Positions 27,439 through 36,380 of a DNA stretch of 64,000 nucleotides are shown one piece after another. Position 1 is the first letter of the stretch; every line of letters begins with the position of its first letter. The stretch comes from Hafnia psychrotolerans (GTDB lineage: Bacteria; Pseudomonadota; Gammaproteobacteria; Enterobacterales; Enterobacteriaceae), in NCBI RefSeq assembly GCF_014639435.1, contig NZ_BMFZ01000003.1, positions 450,119-514,118 on the forward strand, written 5' to 3'. The notes under the pieces were generated by a model. It was not told the DNA's origin. It saw nothing but the letters and a program-made list of their open reading frames with translations, and ran no database searches. A program made the translations under genes and the position numbers.

Positions 27439-30369
27439 ATGGCAGACCGCAATTTAAACATCAAGGTAGCTTTCAGCGCCCTTAATAACATGTCAAACCC
27501 AGTTAACGCAGCGCGCCAAAGTGCCGCCGCGTTGGCTTCTCAGATCAATCAGACTAAATCCAGTATTAAAGGGCTTGAGCGCTCGGCATCAAGCTTTGAC
27601 CGGATCACCGCCGCAAATAAAAAAACCACCAATTCACTGGCAGAAGCCAAAGCAAAAGCACGCGAAATGGCGGCAGAATTTGGGCCGTTACGCCAGCGTA
27701 GCGCTGAACAAGTCACGGCTCTCAACCAGCAGCGCGCAGCCATCCGGCAGTTAACCCAACAGCAGCAAGGTGAACAAAACCAACTTAATCAGCTCCGGGC
27801 GGCGTTTTATCGTGAAGGTATCGCGATTAACAGCAGTAGCCGAGCAACCGATCAAATCCGGCAACGCACCGAACTGTACAACCGCCAGTTGGCAGAGCAG
27901 CAGCGCCGGTTAGCCACCGTTACGCAGGCGCAAGCTCGTTACTCGCGGGCACAGGAAACGGGCAACAAAATGATGGGCGGAGGCATGAAGACCGCCGCCG
28001 CTGGTGCGGCTGTTCTGGCCCCTGTTGCCACCGCCATCAAAAGTTACAGCAGCCTCGAAGACGCCATGAAGGGCGTATCCAAACAGGTTAACGGCCTGCG
28101 AGACGGTGGTGGCAATCGTACAGCACAGTACGATGAAATGGAAAAAGCCATTAAGGATGCAGCCGAAAAGCTACCTATGCCAAATGGCGCTGTTGACTAT
28201 GCCGCGCTGGTCGAGGGTGGCGCACGTATGGGCGTGGCGAACAGTGATGATCCATGGCAGAAGCAAAAACAGGATTTACTTACCTTTGCCAATACTGCGG
28301 CCATGGCCTCAAAAGCGTTTGAGCTTCCCGCCGATCAGCTATCGGAAAGTCTGGGTAAAATCGCTGGGCTGTACAAAATACCAATTCAGGATATCGGTAA
28401 GCTGGGCGACGTCATCAACTATTTAGACGACAACGCCACCTCAAAAGGATCTGACATTATCGACGTGTTGCAGCGCGTGGGTGGTGCTGCCGATCAGCTC
28501 GGCTATCAGAATGCCGCCGCTTTAGGCTCTACGTTTTTAACGCTTGGTGAGCAATCAGAAACAGCAGGTACCGCTGTCAAAGCAATGGTGCGGGAGCTGG
28601 GTAACGCGATGGTACAGCCCGATCGGTTTATGGAAGGGTTGGACGCGCTGGGGCTGAACGCTGGGAAGGTACAGAAGAACATGGCAAAAGACGCCATGGG
28701 GACCATTATGGCGGTAATGGAAGCCACCAAAAAACTGGAGCCGGATAAACAACTGAACGTACTTACTCAGCTCTTTGGGGACGAGTATGCAATGGCGGTT
28801 TCCAAGGTCGCCAACAACCTACCAGAACTGCGCAAACAGCTCGAATTAACCCACGGAACAGCCTCGAAAGGTTCAATGAAGCGGGAATCAGATATAGACC
28901 TTGATTCTCTTATCTCTCGCTGGTTTATAACTAAAGCAATACTTTCAAATAATTTCTCGGCATTAGGGAAATCAATGCGTGAACCGATGATGGAAATCAT
29001 GGGTTCAGTCAGCAAAGTACTTGTTTCATTCCGAGGCTGGATTGAGGCCAACCCCGCACTGGTTGCCGCCATCATGAAAACCGTCACCGCGATTGGCGCA
29101 ATACTGGTGGTTGTGGGGTCGTTAACGTTGGCACTCGGTGCCATTCTCGGCCCGATGGCGCTTGTGCGGCTTAGCTTTACCATGTTGACGGGAGGCGGTG
29201 GCATTGCATCAGTGATAAGCGGCATTACCCGGCTGGGTAGCGCATTCACATGGTTAGTTGGTTCACCCATGCAGGCGTTGTTAACTGTCGGACGCGCCGT
29301 CTTTGGCCCACTGATCACGCTGCTGGCTGGCATCTCTGCCCCGGTCTGGGGTCTTATTGCCCTCTTTGCCGCCGTCGCCATTGGGATCATTCAGTTCTGG
29401 CAACCCATCAAGGCATTTTTCGGCGGCTTCTTCACCGGCCTAATGCAGGGACTACAGCCAATTTTTTCAATCGTCTCTTCGGTATTCTCGCCGCTGGTAC
29501 CGATGTTCGACGCTATAGGCTCAGCACTAAGCACCGTATGGGGCTGGTTTACAAAACTGTTTGAGCCGATCCAATTTTCCACTGAGGCGCTCAAATCCTG
29601 CACCAATGCCGGTGAATCCTTTGGCAACATCGTGGGCGGGGCTATCTCACTGGTTTTATGGCCGGTTGAACAGCTCTGGAAAGGGTTGGATCTGGTACTG
29701 GAAAAACTGGGTCTGATCCCTGACCAGGCAGAGCGGGCCAAAGAAGCCGTTGAGAAGTTGAATACCCAGAAGAAACTCACCGGCCTGGCGGACACGCTTG
29801 CGGGGGATCTGAAAGCGGTCACCGCGCAGTCAAAAAAAGAAGAAGAGAAGAAGGAACAGAAGCGCAAAACGGAACAGAGCCAGCAACAGCAGGCGATTGC
29901 TAATAATCTGAAAGGCCCAGCGAACCTGGCGCCGAAAATTAGCGGCAGTCTGGATAAAATCGCCAGCAACACGGCAGAGAAGAAGGACGGCCCCGGCGAA
30001 ATCGTCTTCAAGAATAAACTGCCCTACATTCCGATCCGTGGTGGTTATTCCGAACCGGTACAACAGGCTCAGCGGCAGGCGCCATCTCTCACGGCATGGA
30101 TGCAGCAGCAGGCCGGTGCGCTGGTTTCTTCGGTGATGCCGTACAGCGTTCAACAGTCTGCCGCCCGTTCGCCAGTCTCTGCGGTTCCGACTGCGGCATC
30201 CGTGGCGGCGCTGATGCCTGGCGGCGACGTGTTTAACTTTCAAATCAATATCAACGACGCGGGTAAAATGGATGAGCAAAAACTTATTCAGCGTATCCGC
30301 GAAGAGTTCACCGTTGCCCAGCAGCAGGCCGCTCGGCGCAAACGCTCGCAACTGACCGATCACGGATAA
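27439..30369 (+). CDS. T: Tail tape measure protein gpT
   Basis: This 976-aa tape measure protein is longer than P2 T (815 aa), predicting a proportionally longer tail. An N-terminal coiled-coil region (to about residue 170) rich in Gln/Ala is followed by the TMP domain with AAALGSTFLTLGEQSETAGTA-like sequence. Several hydrophobic helices lie at about 535-660 and a charged linker KKEEEKKEQKRK near 805. The segment around residue 490 matches P2-type T as well. Confidence 0.94.
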   Translation: MADRNLNIKVAFSALNNMSNPVNAARQSAAALASQINQTKSSIKGLERSASSFDRITAANKKTTNSLAEAKAKAREMAAEFGPLRQRSAEQVTALNQQRAAIRQLTQQQQGEQNQLNQLRAAFYREGIAINSSSRATDQIRQRTELYNRQLAEQQRRLATVTQAQARYSRAQETGNKMMGGGMKTAAAGAAVLAPVATAIKSYSSLEDAMKGVSKQVNGLRDGGGNRTAQYDEMEKAIKDAAEKLPMPNGAVDYAALVEGGARMGVANSDDPWQKQKQDLLTFANTAAMASKAFELPADQLSESLGKIAGLYKIPIQDIGKLGDVINYLDDNATSKGSDIIDVLQRVGGAADQLGYQNAAALGSTFLTLGEQSETAGTAVKAMVRELGNAMVQPDRFMEGLDALGLNAGKVQKNMAKDAMGTIMAVMEATKKLEPDKQLNVLTQLFGDEYAMAVSKVANNLPELRKQLELTHGTASKGSMKRESDIDLDSLISRWFITKAILSNNFSALGKSMREPMMEIMGSVSKVLVSFRGWIEANPALVAAIMKTVTAIGAILVVVGSLTLALGAILGPMALVRLSFTMLTGGGGIASVISGITRLGSAFTWLVGSPMQALLTVGRAVFGPLITLLAGISAPVWGLIALFAAVAIGIIQFWQPIKAFFGGFFTGLMQGLQPIFSIVSSVFSPLVPMFDAIGSALSTVWGWFTKLFEPIQFSTEALKSCTNAGESFGNIVGGAISLVLWPVEQLWKGLDLVLEKLGLIPDQAERAKEAVEKLNTQKKLTGLADTLAGDLKAVTAQSKKEEEKKEQKRKTEQSQQQQAIANNLKGPANLAPKISGSLDKIASNTAEKKDGPGEIVFKNKLPYIPIRGGYSEPVQQAQRQAPSLTAWMQQQAGALVSSVMPYSVQQSAARSPVSAVPTAASVAALMPGGDVFNFQININDAGKMDEQKLIQRIREEFTVAQQQAARRKRSQLTDHG

Positions 30370-30380
30370 GGGGTTAAACC

Positions 30381-30830
30381 ATGATGATGATATTGGGCAT
30401 GTTTCCGTTTGCCCTGCAAACCACGCCTTACCAGACGTCGAACCAGGCTAATACATGGCGACACGTCAAAAATGATCGCGTGGGGAAATCCCCGCGCTAT
30501 CAGTACATCGGGCCGGACGAAGAGCCGATCACGCTCTCCGGCACCTTGTACCCCGAAATCAGCGGCGGCGATGTTTCACTCATCACGCTGGAGACGATGG
30601 CCTATACCGGCAGAGCCTGGCCCCTGATTGAAGGCACTGGCCGGATTTATGGGATGTATGTAATTGACGGATTAACTCAGAATCGATCTGAGTTCTTTCA
30701 GGATGGCAAGGCGCGGAAAATTGATTTTACCCTCAGCCTGAAAAAGGTCAGCGAGGATATACGGGAAAAACTGGCAGAAATTACCAATGATGATGTGCTG
30801 GGAATGGTGAAAGCGGGGGTAAATTTCTAG
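30381..30830 (+). CDS. U: Tail protein gpU
   Basis: This 149-aa P2 gpU family protein has MMMILGMFPFALQT at the start and the conserved GRAWPLIEGTG and DGKARKIDFTLSLKK. It completes the FI-FII-E-T-U unit. In P2, D follows U; here U instead converges on the tail-fibre assembly gene. Confidence 0.93.
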   Translation: MMMILGMFPFALQTTPYQTSNQANTWRHVKNDRVGKSPRYQYIGPDEEPITLSGTLYPEISGGDVSLITLETMAYTGRAWPLIEGTGRIYGMYVIDGLTQNRSEFFQDGKARKIDFTLSLKKVSEDIREKLAEITNDDVLGMVKAGVNF

Positions 30831-30838
30831 TTTTAATT

Positions 30839-30940
30839 GCTCTGGCCAACACGATCATTTCTGGCAGTGTGGTACCCAAATCATCGAGCACTGCCATTTT
30901 TAACCGTGCTGCAGCATGGTCATTTATGACGGTGCTCGAT
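30839..30940. repeat. Double-headed hairpin repeat between U and G
   Basis: An outer pair ATCGAGCAC/GTGCTCGAT (30883-30891, 30932-30940) encloses two copies of a hairpin module head to head around CTGCAG. It is preceded by a TCTGGCC...CTGGCAGTGTGGTACC module. Related copies lie at 35207-35274 and 45988-46060. It probably ends both convergent transcripts. Confidence 0.7.
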
Positions 30941-30947
30941 ATCGGTT

Positions 30948-31547
30948 TTACGCCCCCAGCTTCACCGGCCAGTTGATATCTGGGGCGGTTGAAGTATCTA
31001 CCGCCTGCACCGCCTTGATGTAGTTCATCCAGGCTATCAGGCTGGCTTTATCGTCTTCGCTGATGATGCCTAACTGTAACTCAGTTTGCCAAAGGCTGAT
31101 TGTTGCCTGAGCCTCAGCCAGTAGCGCCGCTTTCTGCTGTTCTGCCGCTTCCACGTCTGCCGTGTGCTGCGCCTCAGTATCCGTCATCCAGTCGCTACCA
31201 TTCCACGTATCGTATGGCGTGGATGGGGCCAGCGTGGTGGTGCCTTCCGGGTAATCGCCCGGTACCGTGATGGTAACCGCTTCGCCTGTTTCAGTGCTGT
31301 AAACTGTTTCACCACGATGATCAATTATATATTCCCACGCCTTTAAATCCGCCGTTCGGCAAATTGCGTAACCTTCCTTACCCGCTCCTGGTTCCTCAAT
31401 ACTGGAGTTAGCCGGAAGACCAATACCCACAGCAAGAAACTCCACAGACGAAGACAGATACTCGCAATTTTCACTATCGTAATTAAATACGGTGATATCA
31501 CCTGCCGCCGTGGCAATAAGCTCACTGTTTAATTTTGCCTTCGCCAT
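30948..31547 (-). CDS. G: Tail fibre assembly protein gpG (Tfa family)
   Basis: This 199-aa tail fibre assembly chaperone of the Tfa/P2 G type helps fold and attach the distal fibre. The C-terminal half carries TPYDTWNGSDWMTD, QKAALLAEAQATISLWQTEL and AWMNYIKAVQAVDTS, typical of the family. It overlaps the end of the fibre gene by 1 bp. Confidence 0.88.
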   Translation of the reverse strand: MAKAKLNSELIATAAGDITVFNYDSENCEYLSSSVEFLAVGIGLPANSSIEEPGAGKEGYAICRTADLKAWEYIIDHRGETVYSTETGEAVTITVPGDYPEGTTTLAPSTPYDTWNGSDWMTDTEAQHTADVEAAEQQKAALLAEAQATISLWQTELQLGIISEDDKASLIAWMNYIKAVQAVDTSTAPDINWPVKLGA

Positions 31548-32599
31548 TATGCTGCCCTCACAATGTAGTTAAATGTGACGTTACGCGGCCTGTTTTCTAA
31601 TGCAGTTGGAACAACTCTTGATGCATCGAAGTAAATCTTTTCGCCTGTAGAACCTGGGCCGGAACTTCCATTAACAGGACCTGGAGCATCCGTGATGGGT
31701 TTTCCATCATCATAAACACCTTCATTAGCATTCTTACCGTTATTGTAAAACGCACCTGTTGACGCGCCGTTGTAAGGCACTGCCAAGGACTGAACGCCGG
31801 TTATATTTCTTATCGCATCGCTTTGAGTGCTAAGCAGAACGCGGCTCCCATCAACCCCTCTACTATCATCCCAACCACGAATAAACTCACCTCGCAAATC
31901 CGGCAGTTTACCGGAGGGAAAGACCACCGCTAACGCTGGATAAGCTACCTTATCAAATGCTGCCCCGTTACACTTCAACCACCCTGCTGGCGGTGTTGCG
32001 GCTGGGTAAGGCAGAGGGATACCTACGGGCGCAAATCTCACAACATCCGCCTCAAGCAGATATTGCTGATGCGGGTCACTCGCAGCAATATGCGCCGCCA
32101 GTTGCTGATCAACGTAGGCTTTAACCTGAATGATCTGATCATCGACATACTGACGGGTTGCCAGCACCACAGACGGATCAATCTTAAGCGTCACCGCCTG
32201 AGTACTGCTGACGATTAGGATGACGCGGATCACCTGCACCCGTCCGCTACCTTCCTGCAACAACGGCTTATAGGTTTCGGCACAGTTGGCAATAGCAATC
32301 AAATCGCCCGCACTGTCATACAGACCAATCTCACGGATCCACCACCCGCCCACGTCTTCGGGGATCACCTGCTCGGCAATAATTTGGTTGGTGTTAACGG
32401 GGTCAATACTCAGCGTATTAAGCGGCGCACGGCGCAGCTCATGCACAAGCGTGGTTTGTGCCGGGTTAGGTGTAGGCAGCGCACCGTTGCCATCCCCTAC
32501 CGCCATCTGAGTGATCTCGACTTGCTGCCCCAGCGCCGTGGCGTTCGCCAACTTCGCGGCCCCGATATTGGTCAGCAGAGCATAATATTTAGTTGCCAC
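31547..32599 (-). CDS. H: Tail fibre protein gpH (short form)
   Basis: This 350-aa receptor-binding fibre protein has the P2 H-type N-terminus (YYALLTNIGAAKLANAT, MAVGDGNGALPTP, GGWWIREIGLYD). A collar-type domain follows at about 205-250 (PLPYPAATPPAGWLKCNGAAF, LPDLRGEFIRGWDDSRGVD). It is about half the length of P2 H (669 aa) and lacks long shaft repeats, so the fibre should be short. The C-terminal receptor domain is probably host-specific and recombines. Confidence 0.88.
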   Translation of the reverse strand: MATKYYALLTNIGAAKLANATALGQQVEITQMAVGDGNGALPTPNPAQTTLVHELRRAPLNTLSIDPVNTNQIIAEQVIPEDVGGWWIREIGLYDSAGDLIAIANCAETYKPLLQEGSGRVQVIRVILIVSSTQAVTLKIDPSVVLATRQYVDDQIIQVKAYVDQQLAAHIAASDPHQQYLLEADVVRFAPVGIPLPYPAATPPAGWLKCNGAAFDKVAYPALAVVFPSGKLPDLRGEFIRGWDDSRGVDGSRVLLSTQSDAIRNITGVQSLAVPYNGASTGAFYNNGKNANEGVYDDGKPITDAPGPVNGSSGPGSTGEKIYFDASRVVPTALENRPRNVTFNYIVRAA

Positions 32600-33206
32600 T
32601 GGTTGTGATCTCCACGGTATCTATCAAATGAATTGCACTACCCGCATATTCCGCACCGCCAACCGATATGGTTTCGGGGAAATAGGGGTACACGGTCAGC
32701 GTGTCACCCAGATAGGCGGACGCGCCCACATAAAAAGGGCCGGCAGTCTGTAAATGCAGGCTCATGCCCAGCATGTGGCGGCTACACGGTTTAACGTCAG
32801 CAATCAGCCGCTCAAGTTCCTGGTAGGTTTCTTCGCTGATCCCTTCGTCTTCAACGCCAATATCCAGCGTAAACGTGCCGGGGGCGGTGTCGATGCTCCA
32901 CCACTCGTTAACCCGAATGAAGTAGCCGAACGGCTCTACTACGCGCCGCATGGCTCCGGTGGTGCCTTTGTAACGGTGCAGGTAAAACGCATCAGCAATC
33001 GCTTTACGCTTCGTCGCCTGGGGCCAGTTCTCATCCCACCTATCAACGGAAAACGCCCACGCAAGATAGGGCAACAAGTCAACCGGGCAGGTATACGGAT
33101 CCCAAAGTTGGCGCAGCGGTACCCGCACGTCTCCAAGCGTTGCGCAGACACGCGCGGCGATACGTTCAAGGCGGGAAGCGCTGGGCGACAGAAGGGTTTT
33201 ACTCAT
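32589..33206 (-). CDS. I: Baseplate protein gpI
   Basis: This 205-aa P2 gpI homologue has LLPYLAWAFSVDRWDENWP and the KAIADAFYLHRYKGTTGA block, then CSRHMLGMSL. It is a baseplate component linking to the fibres. It overlaps J upstream by 8 bp and H downstream by 11 bp. Confidence 0.93.
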   Translation of the reverse strand: MSKTLLSPSASRLERIAARVCATLGDVRVPLRQLWDPYTCPVDLLPYLAWAFSVDRWDENWPQATKRKAIADAFYLHRYKGTTGAMRRVVEPFGYFIRVNEWWSIDTAPGTFTLDIGVEDEGISEETYQELERLIADVKPCSRHMLGMSLHLQTAGPFYVGASAYLGDTLTVYPYFPETISVGGAEYAGSAIHLIDTVEITTSGN

Positions 33207-34110
33207 CGTACCCCCCCACCGTTATGGTGTAGCCGGTACAGTAGGACGCCTGAGTATCATCAATGACCATATCCGCAGTGGGCTGAGCCAGCTCAACCCG
33301 TTGCACCCCTTCGACATGTAACGCGGCATAAATGGCAGACAGTCGGATATCACGCCCCAGACGGCGCTGATCGACAATGTAAGCCTTTAATTTCTGCTCA
33401 GAAGCCTGCCGCACCGGCTCAGATTCCGGCCCCGGATAGATATACAACGTGGCATCAATCTCATAGGGCACGATCTGCGCTGCCTGTACGGTCACGCGGT
33501 CGGCAACCGGGCGCACCTCTTCGCCATTCAGGGCGCTAGCAACGATACCGATCAGCTCCTGGCTGGCCGTTCCATCCCCCTCGCGGGAAAGTACGGAGAC
33601 AGTGACGCAGGCAGGCGTTGGGCTGACGGCAGAAATATCGGCAACGCGCCCATCAGCAGACAGGCCGAAAAATTCATATGCCGCCGTTGGTCCGGCGACG
33701 CTCAGCCCCTCAAACGCCTGCGGGGTGCGAACGCGCAGATCGGCATCAGACTCCATCACGGCGGGAATAGGAGGAACAACGCTGTCATCCTCCGGCGTGA
33801 TGATCAGGCGCTCCACGTTGAAGTTTGCCGCCAGTTGATCCAAATCACTGCCCACGGAATAAGCCACCATTACCGCCCGCGCAGCCTCATTCACGCGCTG
33901 GCGTAGCAATAATTCGCGGTAACAGTTTTCTTCCAGAAGTATGGTGATCGGCTCTGACTCCAGCGACAAAGTACGGCTGATAGTTTCCTGCTCATCCTCC
34001 GGGTAAAGGGCGATAAACGCCGCCTTGCGCTCATTGAACAGCGTTTCAAAGTCCAGCGGCTCAACCACTACTGGTGGCGGCAATTGGGAAAGGTCAATTG
34101 TTCCGCTCAT
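33199..34110 (-). CDS. J: Baseplate protein gpJ
   Basis: This 303-aa baseplate wedge protein (P2 J, T4 gp6-like) begins with IDLSQLPPPVVVEPLDFE and has RQRVNEAARAVMVAYSVGSDLDQLAA. It overlaps W upstream by 4 bp. Confidence 0.94.
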   Translation of the reverse strand: MSGTIDLSQLPPPVVVEPLDFETLFNERKAAFIALYPEDEQETISRTLSLESEPITILLEENCYRELLLRQRVNEAARAVMVAYSVGSDLDQLAANFNVERLIITPEDDSVVPPIPAVMESDADLRVRTPQAFEGLSVAGPTAAYEFFGLSADGRVADISAVSPTPACVTVSVLSREGDGTASQELIGIVASALNGEEVRPVADRVTVQAAQIVPYEIDATLYIYPGPESEPVRQASEQKLKAYIVDQRRLGRDIRLSAIYAALHVEGVQRVELAQPTADMVIDDTQASYCTGYTITVGGYDE

Positions 34111-34472
34111 GCCTGCACCTGCCTGCCGATCGTCACATCCGCGGTAAAGGGAGACTGGCTATCGGTGCGACTGGCTTTGATGGTGGCAACCATCTGCCCA
34201 ACACCGGTTTCCGTCAGCACAATATTGGTCAGCGAGATACGCGGCTCCCAGAGAAAGAGCGCGCTGTATATCGCGGACATGATGCGAAGACGTGTTACAG
34301 CATTTCCTGGCTGATCAATCAGATTATTAAGCTGTGAACCGTAAGCCCGGCGCATAACGCGCGAGCCAACCGGCGTTAACAGAATGTCACTGATGGATTG
34401 AGAAATATGCTCGTTATCGGTGAGCGCTTCGCCGGTACTGGCATTCATCCCGCTATATCTTGCGCTGGTCAT
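34107..34472 (-). CDS. W: Baseplate protein gpW
   Basis: This 121-aa gp25/lysozyme-like baseplate wedge protein has ILLTPVGSRVMRRAYGS, the usual gpW/gp25 signature, and an EPRISLTNIV segment. It overlaps V by 4 bp. Confidence 0.94.
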   Translation of the reverse strand: MTSARYSGMNASTGEALTDNEHISQSISDILLTPVGSRVMRRAYGSQLNNLIDQPGNAVTRLRIMSAIYSALFLWEPRISLTNIVLTETGVGQMVATIKASRTDSQSPFTADVTIGRQVQA

Positions 34473-35098
34473 TGCGGGCCGTCCGTCTGGCTTCCGCCAC
34501 TTTCTACGCCGCTGTGTTTATGGGTGTGCAGCACAATGCCGTTTGATGTGATACTGCCGCCGCTGTGCTCAACGTTACCGGTCATCTTGCCGCCCTGCTT
34601 CATCTCAAACGTGGCGCAGGACAGCTTGTTAGTGCAGATAACTTCCGGGGTATCAAGGGTGATTGAGGCTGTTGCGGTGCAGGTAATTTTGAGCGCAGTC
34701 GCCGCAATAGAGTCAGATGCCTCAACGATTGCGCTCTTCACGCCACTGGCAATCAATGCACCGGTGGCCGGATCGTAAGAGACTTGAGCGCCGTCAGGAT
34801 GTTTTGTAACGCTGGATGTTTCGCCACTGTCTGGTGGCTTGGCGCCATCACTGTACAAACTACCCCAGATAACTGCGGTTTCTAAATCGCCACCCGGTGC
34901 AAACACAATAACCTGCTCGTTAACTGTCGGTGCCCACCACGTAACCGCCCCACCTGCGCGCGGGGTTGCCCAGCGGATCCAGTCGGTTTTATTTTCGCCC
35001 GTCGCGACTCGCGCAACATATTTTTCATGATCAACTTCTGTCACCGTCCCGATACGGACAAGGTTGCAGATCAAGCGATAGAGTTCGTTCAGGTTCAT
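34469..35098 (-). CDS. V: Baseplate spike protein gpV
   Basis: This 209-aa membrane-piercing spike protein has an N-terminal OB-fold with WIRWATPRAGGAVTWWAP. The C-terminal beta-helix ends in LHTHKHSG, the H-x-H motif that binds iron at the P2 V tip. Length is nearly that of P2 V (211 aa). The start lacks a good Shine-Dalgarno and lies at the foot of a hairpin (35102-35129). Confidence 0.94.
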   Translation of the reverse strand: MNLNELYRLICNLVRIGTVTEVDHEKYVARVATGENKTDWIRWATPRAGGAVTWWAPTVNEQVIVFAPGGDLETAVIWGSLYSDGAKPPDSGETSSVTKHPDGAQVSYDPATGALIASGVKSAIVEASDSIAATALKITCTATASITLDTPEVICTNKLSCATFEMKQGGKMTGNVEHSGGSITSNGIVLHTHKHSGVESGGSQTDGPQ

Positions 35099-35101
35099 AA
35101 G

Positions 35102-35129
35102 CTGGCTGCGTTATTAAATTTACAGCCAG
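35102..35129 (-). promoter_or_regulatory. Leader hairpin just upstream of gpV start
   Basis: CTGGCTG/CAGCCAG stem with a 14-base AT-rich loop ends 3 bases before the V start codon. No purine-rich ribosome site is visible, so the structure may influence V translation. Confidence 0.45.
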
Positions 35130-35138
35130 TTTCACGAT

Positions 35139-35189
35139 CCGCACACGCGCGCGCAATGTGCGGCAATTGTCAGGGGTGGGTAACAATTG
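35139..35189. promoter_or_regulatory. Late promoter region of the V operon with Ogr-type site
   Basis: CAATTGT-N12-ACAATTG at 35164-35189 is a 7-bp-arm version of the TGT-N12-ACA dyad. Adjacent is CCGCACA/TGTGCGG (35139-35163), a second dyad with CGCGCGCG in its loop. It lies 66 bp upstream of V. Confidence 0.75.
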
Positions 35190-35206
35190 ATGGTGATACC
35201 AGAACA

Positions 35207-35274
35207 CACTGCCAGCTAAGACAGAGGCGGGTAAGAATATCGAGCACTGTCATGTTTAACAGTGCTGCATGGAA
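35207..35274. repeat. Hairpin repeat after gpS
   Basis: AGCACTGT/ACAGTGCT (35243-35250, 35259-35266), directly after the S stop, with the flanking CACTGCCAG module. It is a member of the three-copy family and probably ends the O-to-S transcript. Confidence 0.65.
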
Positions 35275-35277
35275 GGT

Positions 35278-35910
35278 TCAGGGTTGCAGGAAATTGACGA
35301 TACTATCAGCCAGCCAGTCGAGATCGCTTTCAGTGAATCCCAACAGCTCACGCACAGGATAACGTGCGCGGGCACCCGGTGCCACAGTATCAACCTCACC
35401 ATACTGGTGAACATTGGCGATCTCCGCCGTATGGCCGGTATAGCCCACAACGGCGGCACTGGCGGTGCCGTAAGCTTTGAGAAAGCGCGCAGTACGTAGA
35501 CGGCGGAACATCTTTTCTTTACGGGTGGTGGTGCGCTTAGTCTGGTTAAGATGGATCTCAATATAGCGCTGAATATCGCGCTTATAGAACGTGCGCAAAG
35601 CCCCTTTCTCAACATCGTAGCCAGTGATTGCACGCTGCTCTCCCCGCCCGGTGGTTCGCCAGTTGCTCAACTCGCGCGTTTCATCTTTCCACAGGAATTT
35701 AATACCCCCCTGAGTGCGCAGGATCTTACGGCGGCGCGGCGTATAGCTCTCGCCGCTGGGGTTCTTCTGGCTGTTAATGCGCTGCTGCTGACGCTTACGC
35801 AGACCAATAGCCACTTCACGCGTGAGCTTACGGCGCTGACCCGGTGCAATCTGCGCAGCCACGGTAGCCAGATAATCATCAAGGGCATAAAACAGCGGAT
35901 CAACGTTCAT
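35278..35910 (-). CDS. S: Tail completion protein gpS
   Basis: This 210-aa phage virion morphogenesis protein (P2 S family) is needed to join tails to heads. It is basic in the middle (TPRRRKILRTQ) and has the family-type ARARYPVRELLGFTESD end, where the conserved PxRxFLGxS-like turn sits. It is longer than P2 S (150 aa). It abuts R without overlap. Confidence 0.88.
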   Translation of the reverse strand: MNVDPLFYALDDYLATVAAQIAPGQRRKLTREVAIGLRKRQQQRINSQKNPSGESYTPRRRKILRTQGGIKFLWKDETRELSNWRTTGRGEQRAITGYDVEKGALRTFYKRDIQRYIEIHLNQTKRTTTRKEKMFRRLRTARFLKAYGTASAAVVGYTGHTAEIANVHQYGEVDTVAPGARARYPVRELLGFTESDLDWLADSIVNFLQP

Positions 35911-36378
35911 TTAATCCGTCCACGTCTTGCCGCTTACCTGATCATTAAAGACCAGCGACCAGGCACCCAGCTCAGGCCCCGGCATAGGATCAGCGCGGTG
36001 GAATATGACCGGTTTACCCTCTTCAATCTTGACAACCACCGATTCACTGGCCTGAATTTTAATGAGCACATCCATGGTGGAATTGCTCAGGATATCCGCT
36101 TCAAAAGTGATGCCGTCGCGGGCGCGGTCAGGGTTGAGTAACAGTTCAGGCTGATACAGGCGCGCCCATGCCAGAATGGGCAAGCTGAGAGTATCCAGTG
36201 GCTCAGGGTAATCCATCGCCAGCACTTCAATGGTGTATTCGTATTCAAACGAGGCAGAACGCTGACCGGTACTGACCATACGCCCCTTCTGAACGTATAC
36301 CGCCAGATTGTCAGGGTTATCACGCATCCACGGCACAGCCTGGCTGATGTGTTGGCGCAGCAGGTCAGGTTTTAACAT
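35911..36378 (-). CDS. R: Tail completion protein gpR
   Basis: This 155-aa P2 gpR homologue starts MLKPDLLRQHISQAVPW and has GKPVIFHRADPMP, the conserved C-terminal block. It acts with S in tail completion. Confidence 0.92.
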   Translation of the reverse strand: MLKPDLLRQHISQAVPWMRDNPDNLAVYVQKGRMVSTGQRSASFEYEYTIEVLAMDYPEPLDTLSLPILAWARLYQPELLLNPDRARDGITFEADILSNSTMDVLIKIQASESVVVKIEEGKPVIFHRADPMPGPELGAWSLVFNDQVSGKTWTD

Positions 36379-36380
36379 TG

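Noticed and set aside
28767..29390. 207-aa minus-strand frame in the tape measure gene
   Set aside because: Antisense shadow of the repetitive Ala-rich gpT coding region.
35551..36141. 196-aa plus-strand frame
   Set aside because: Antisense to the phage R and S genes, which are clearly homologous to P2.
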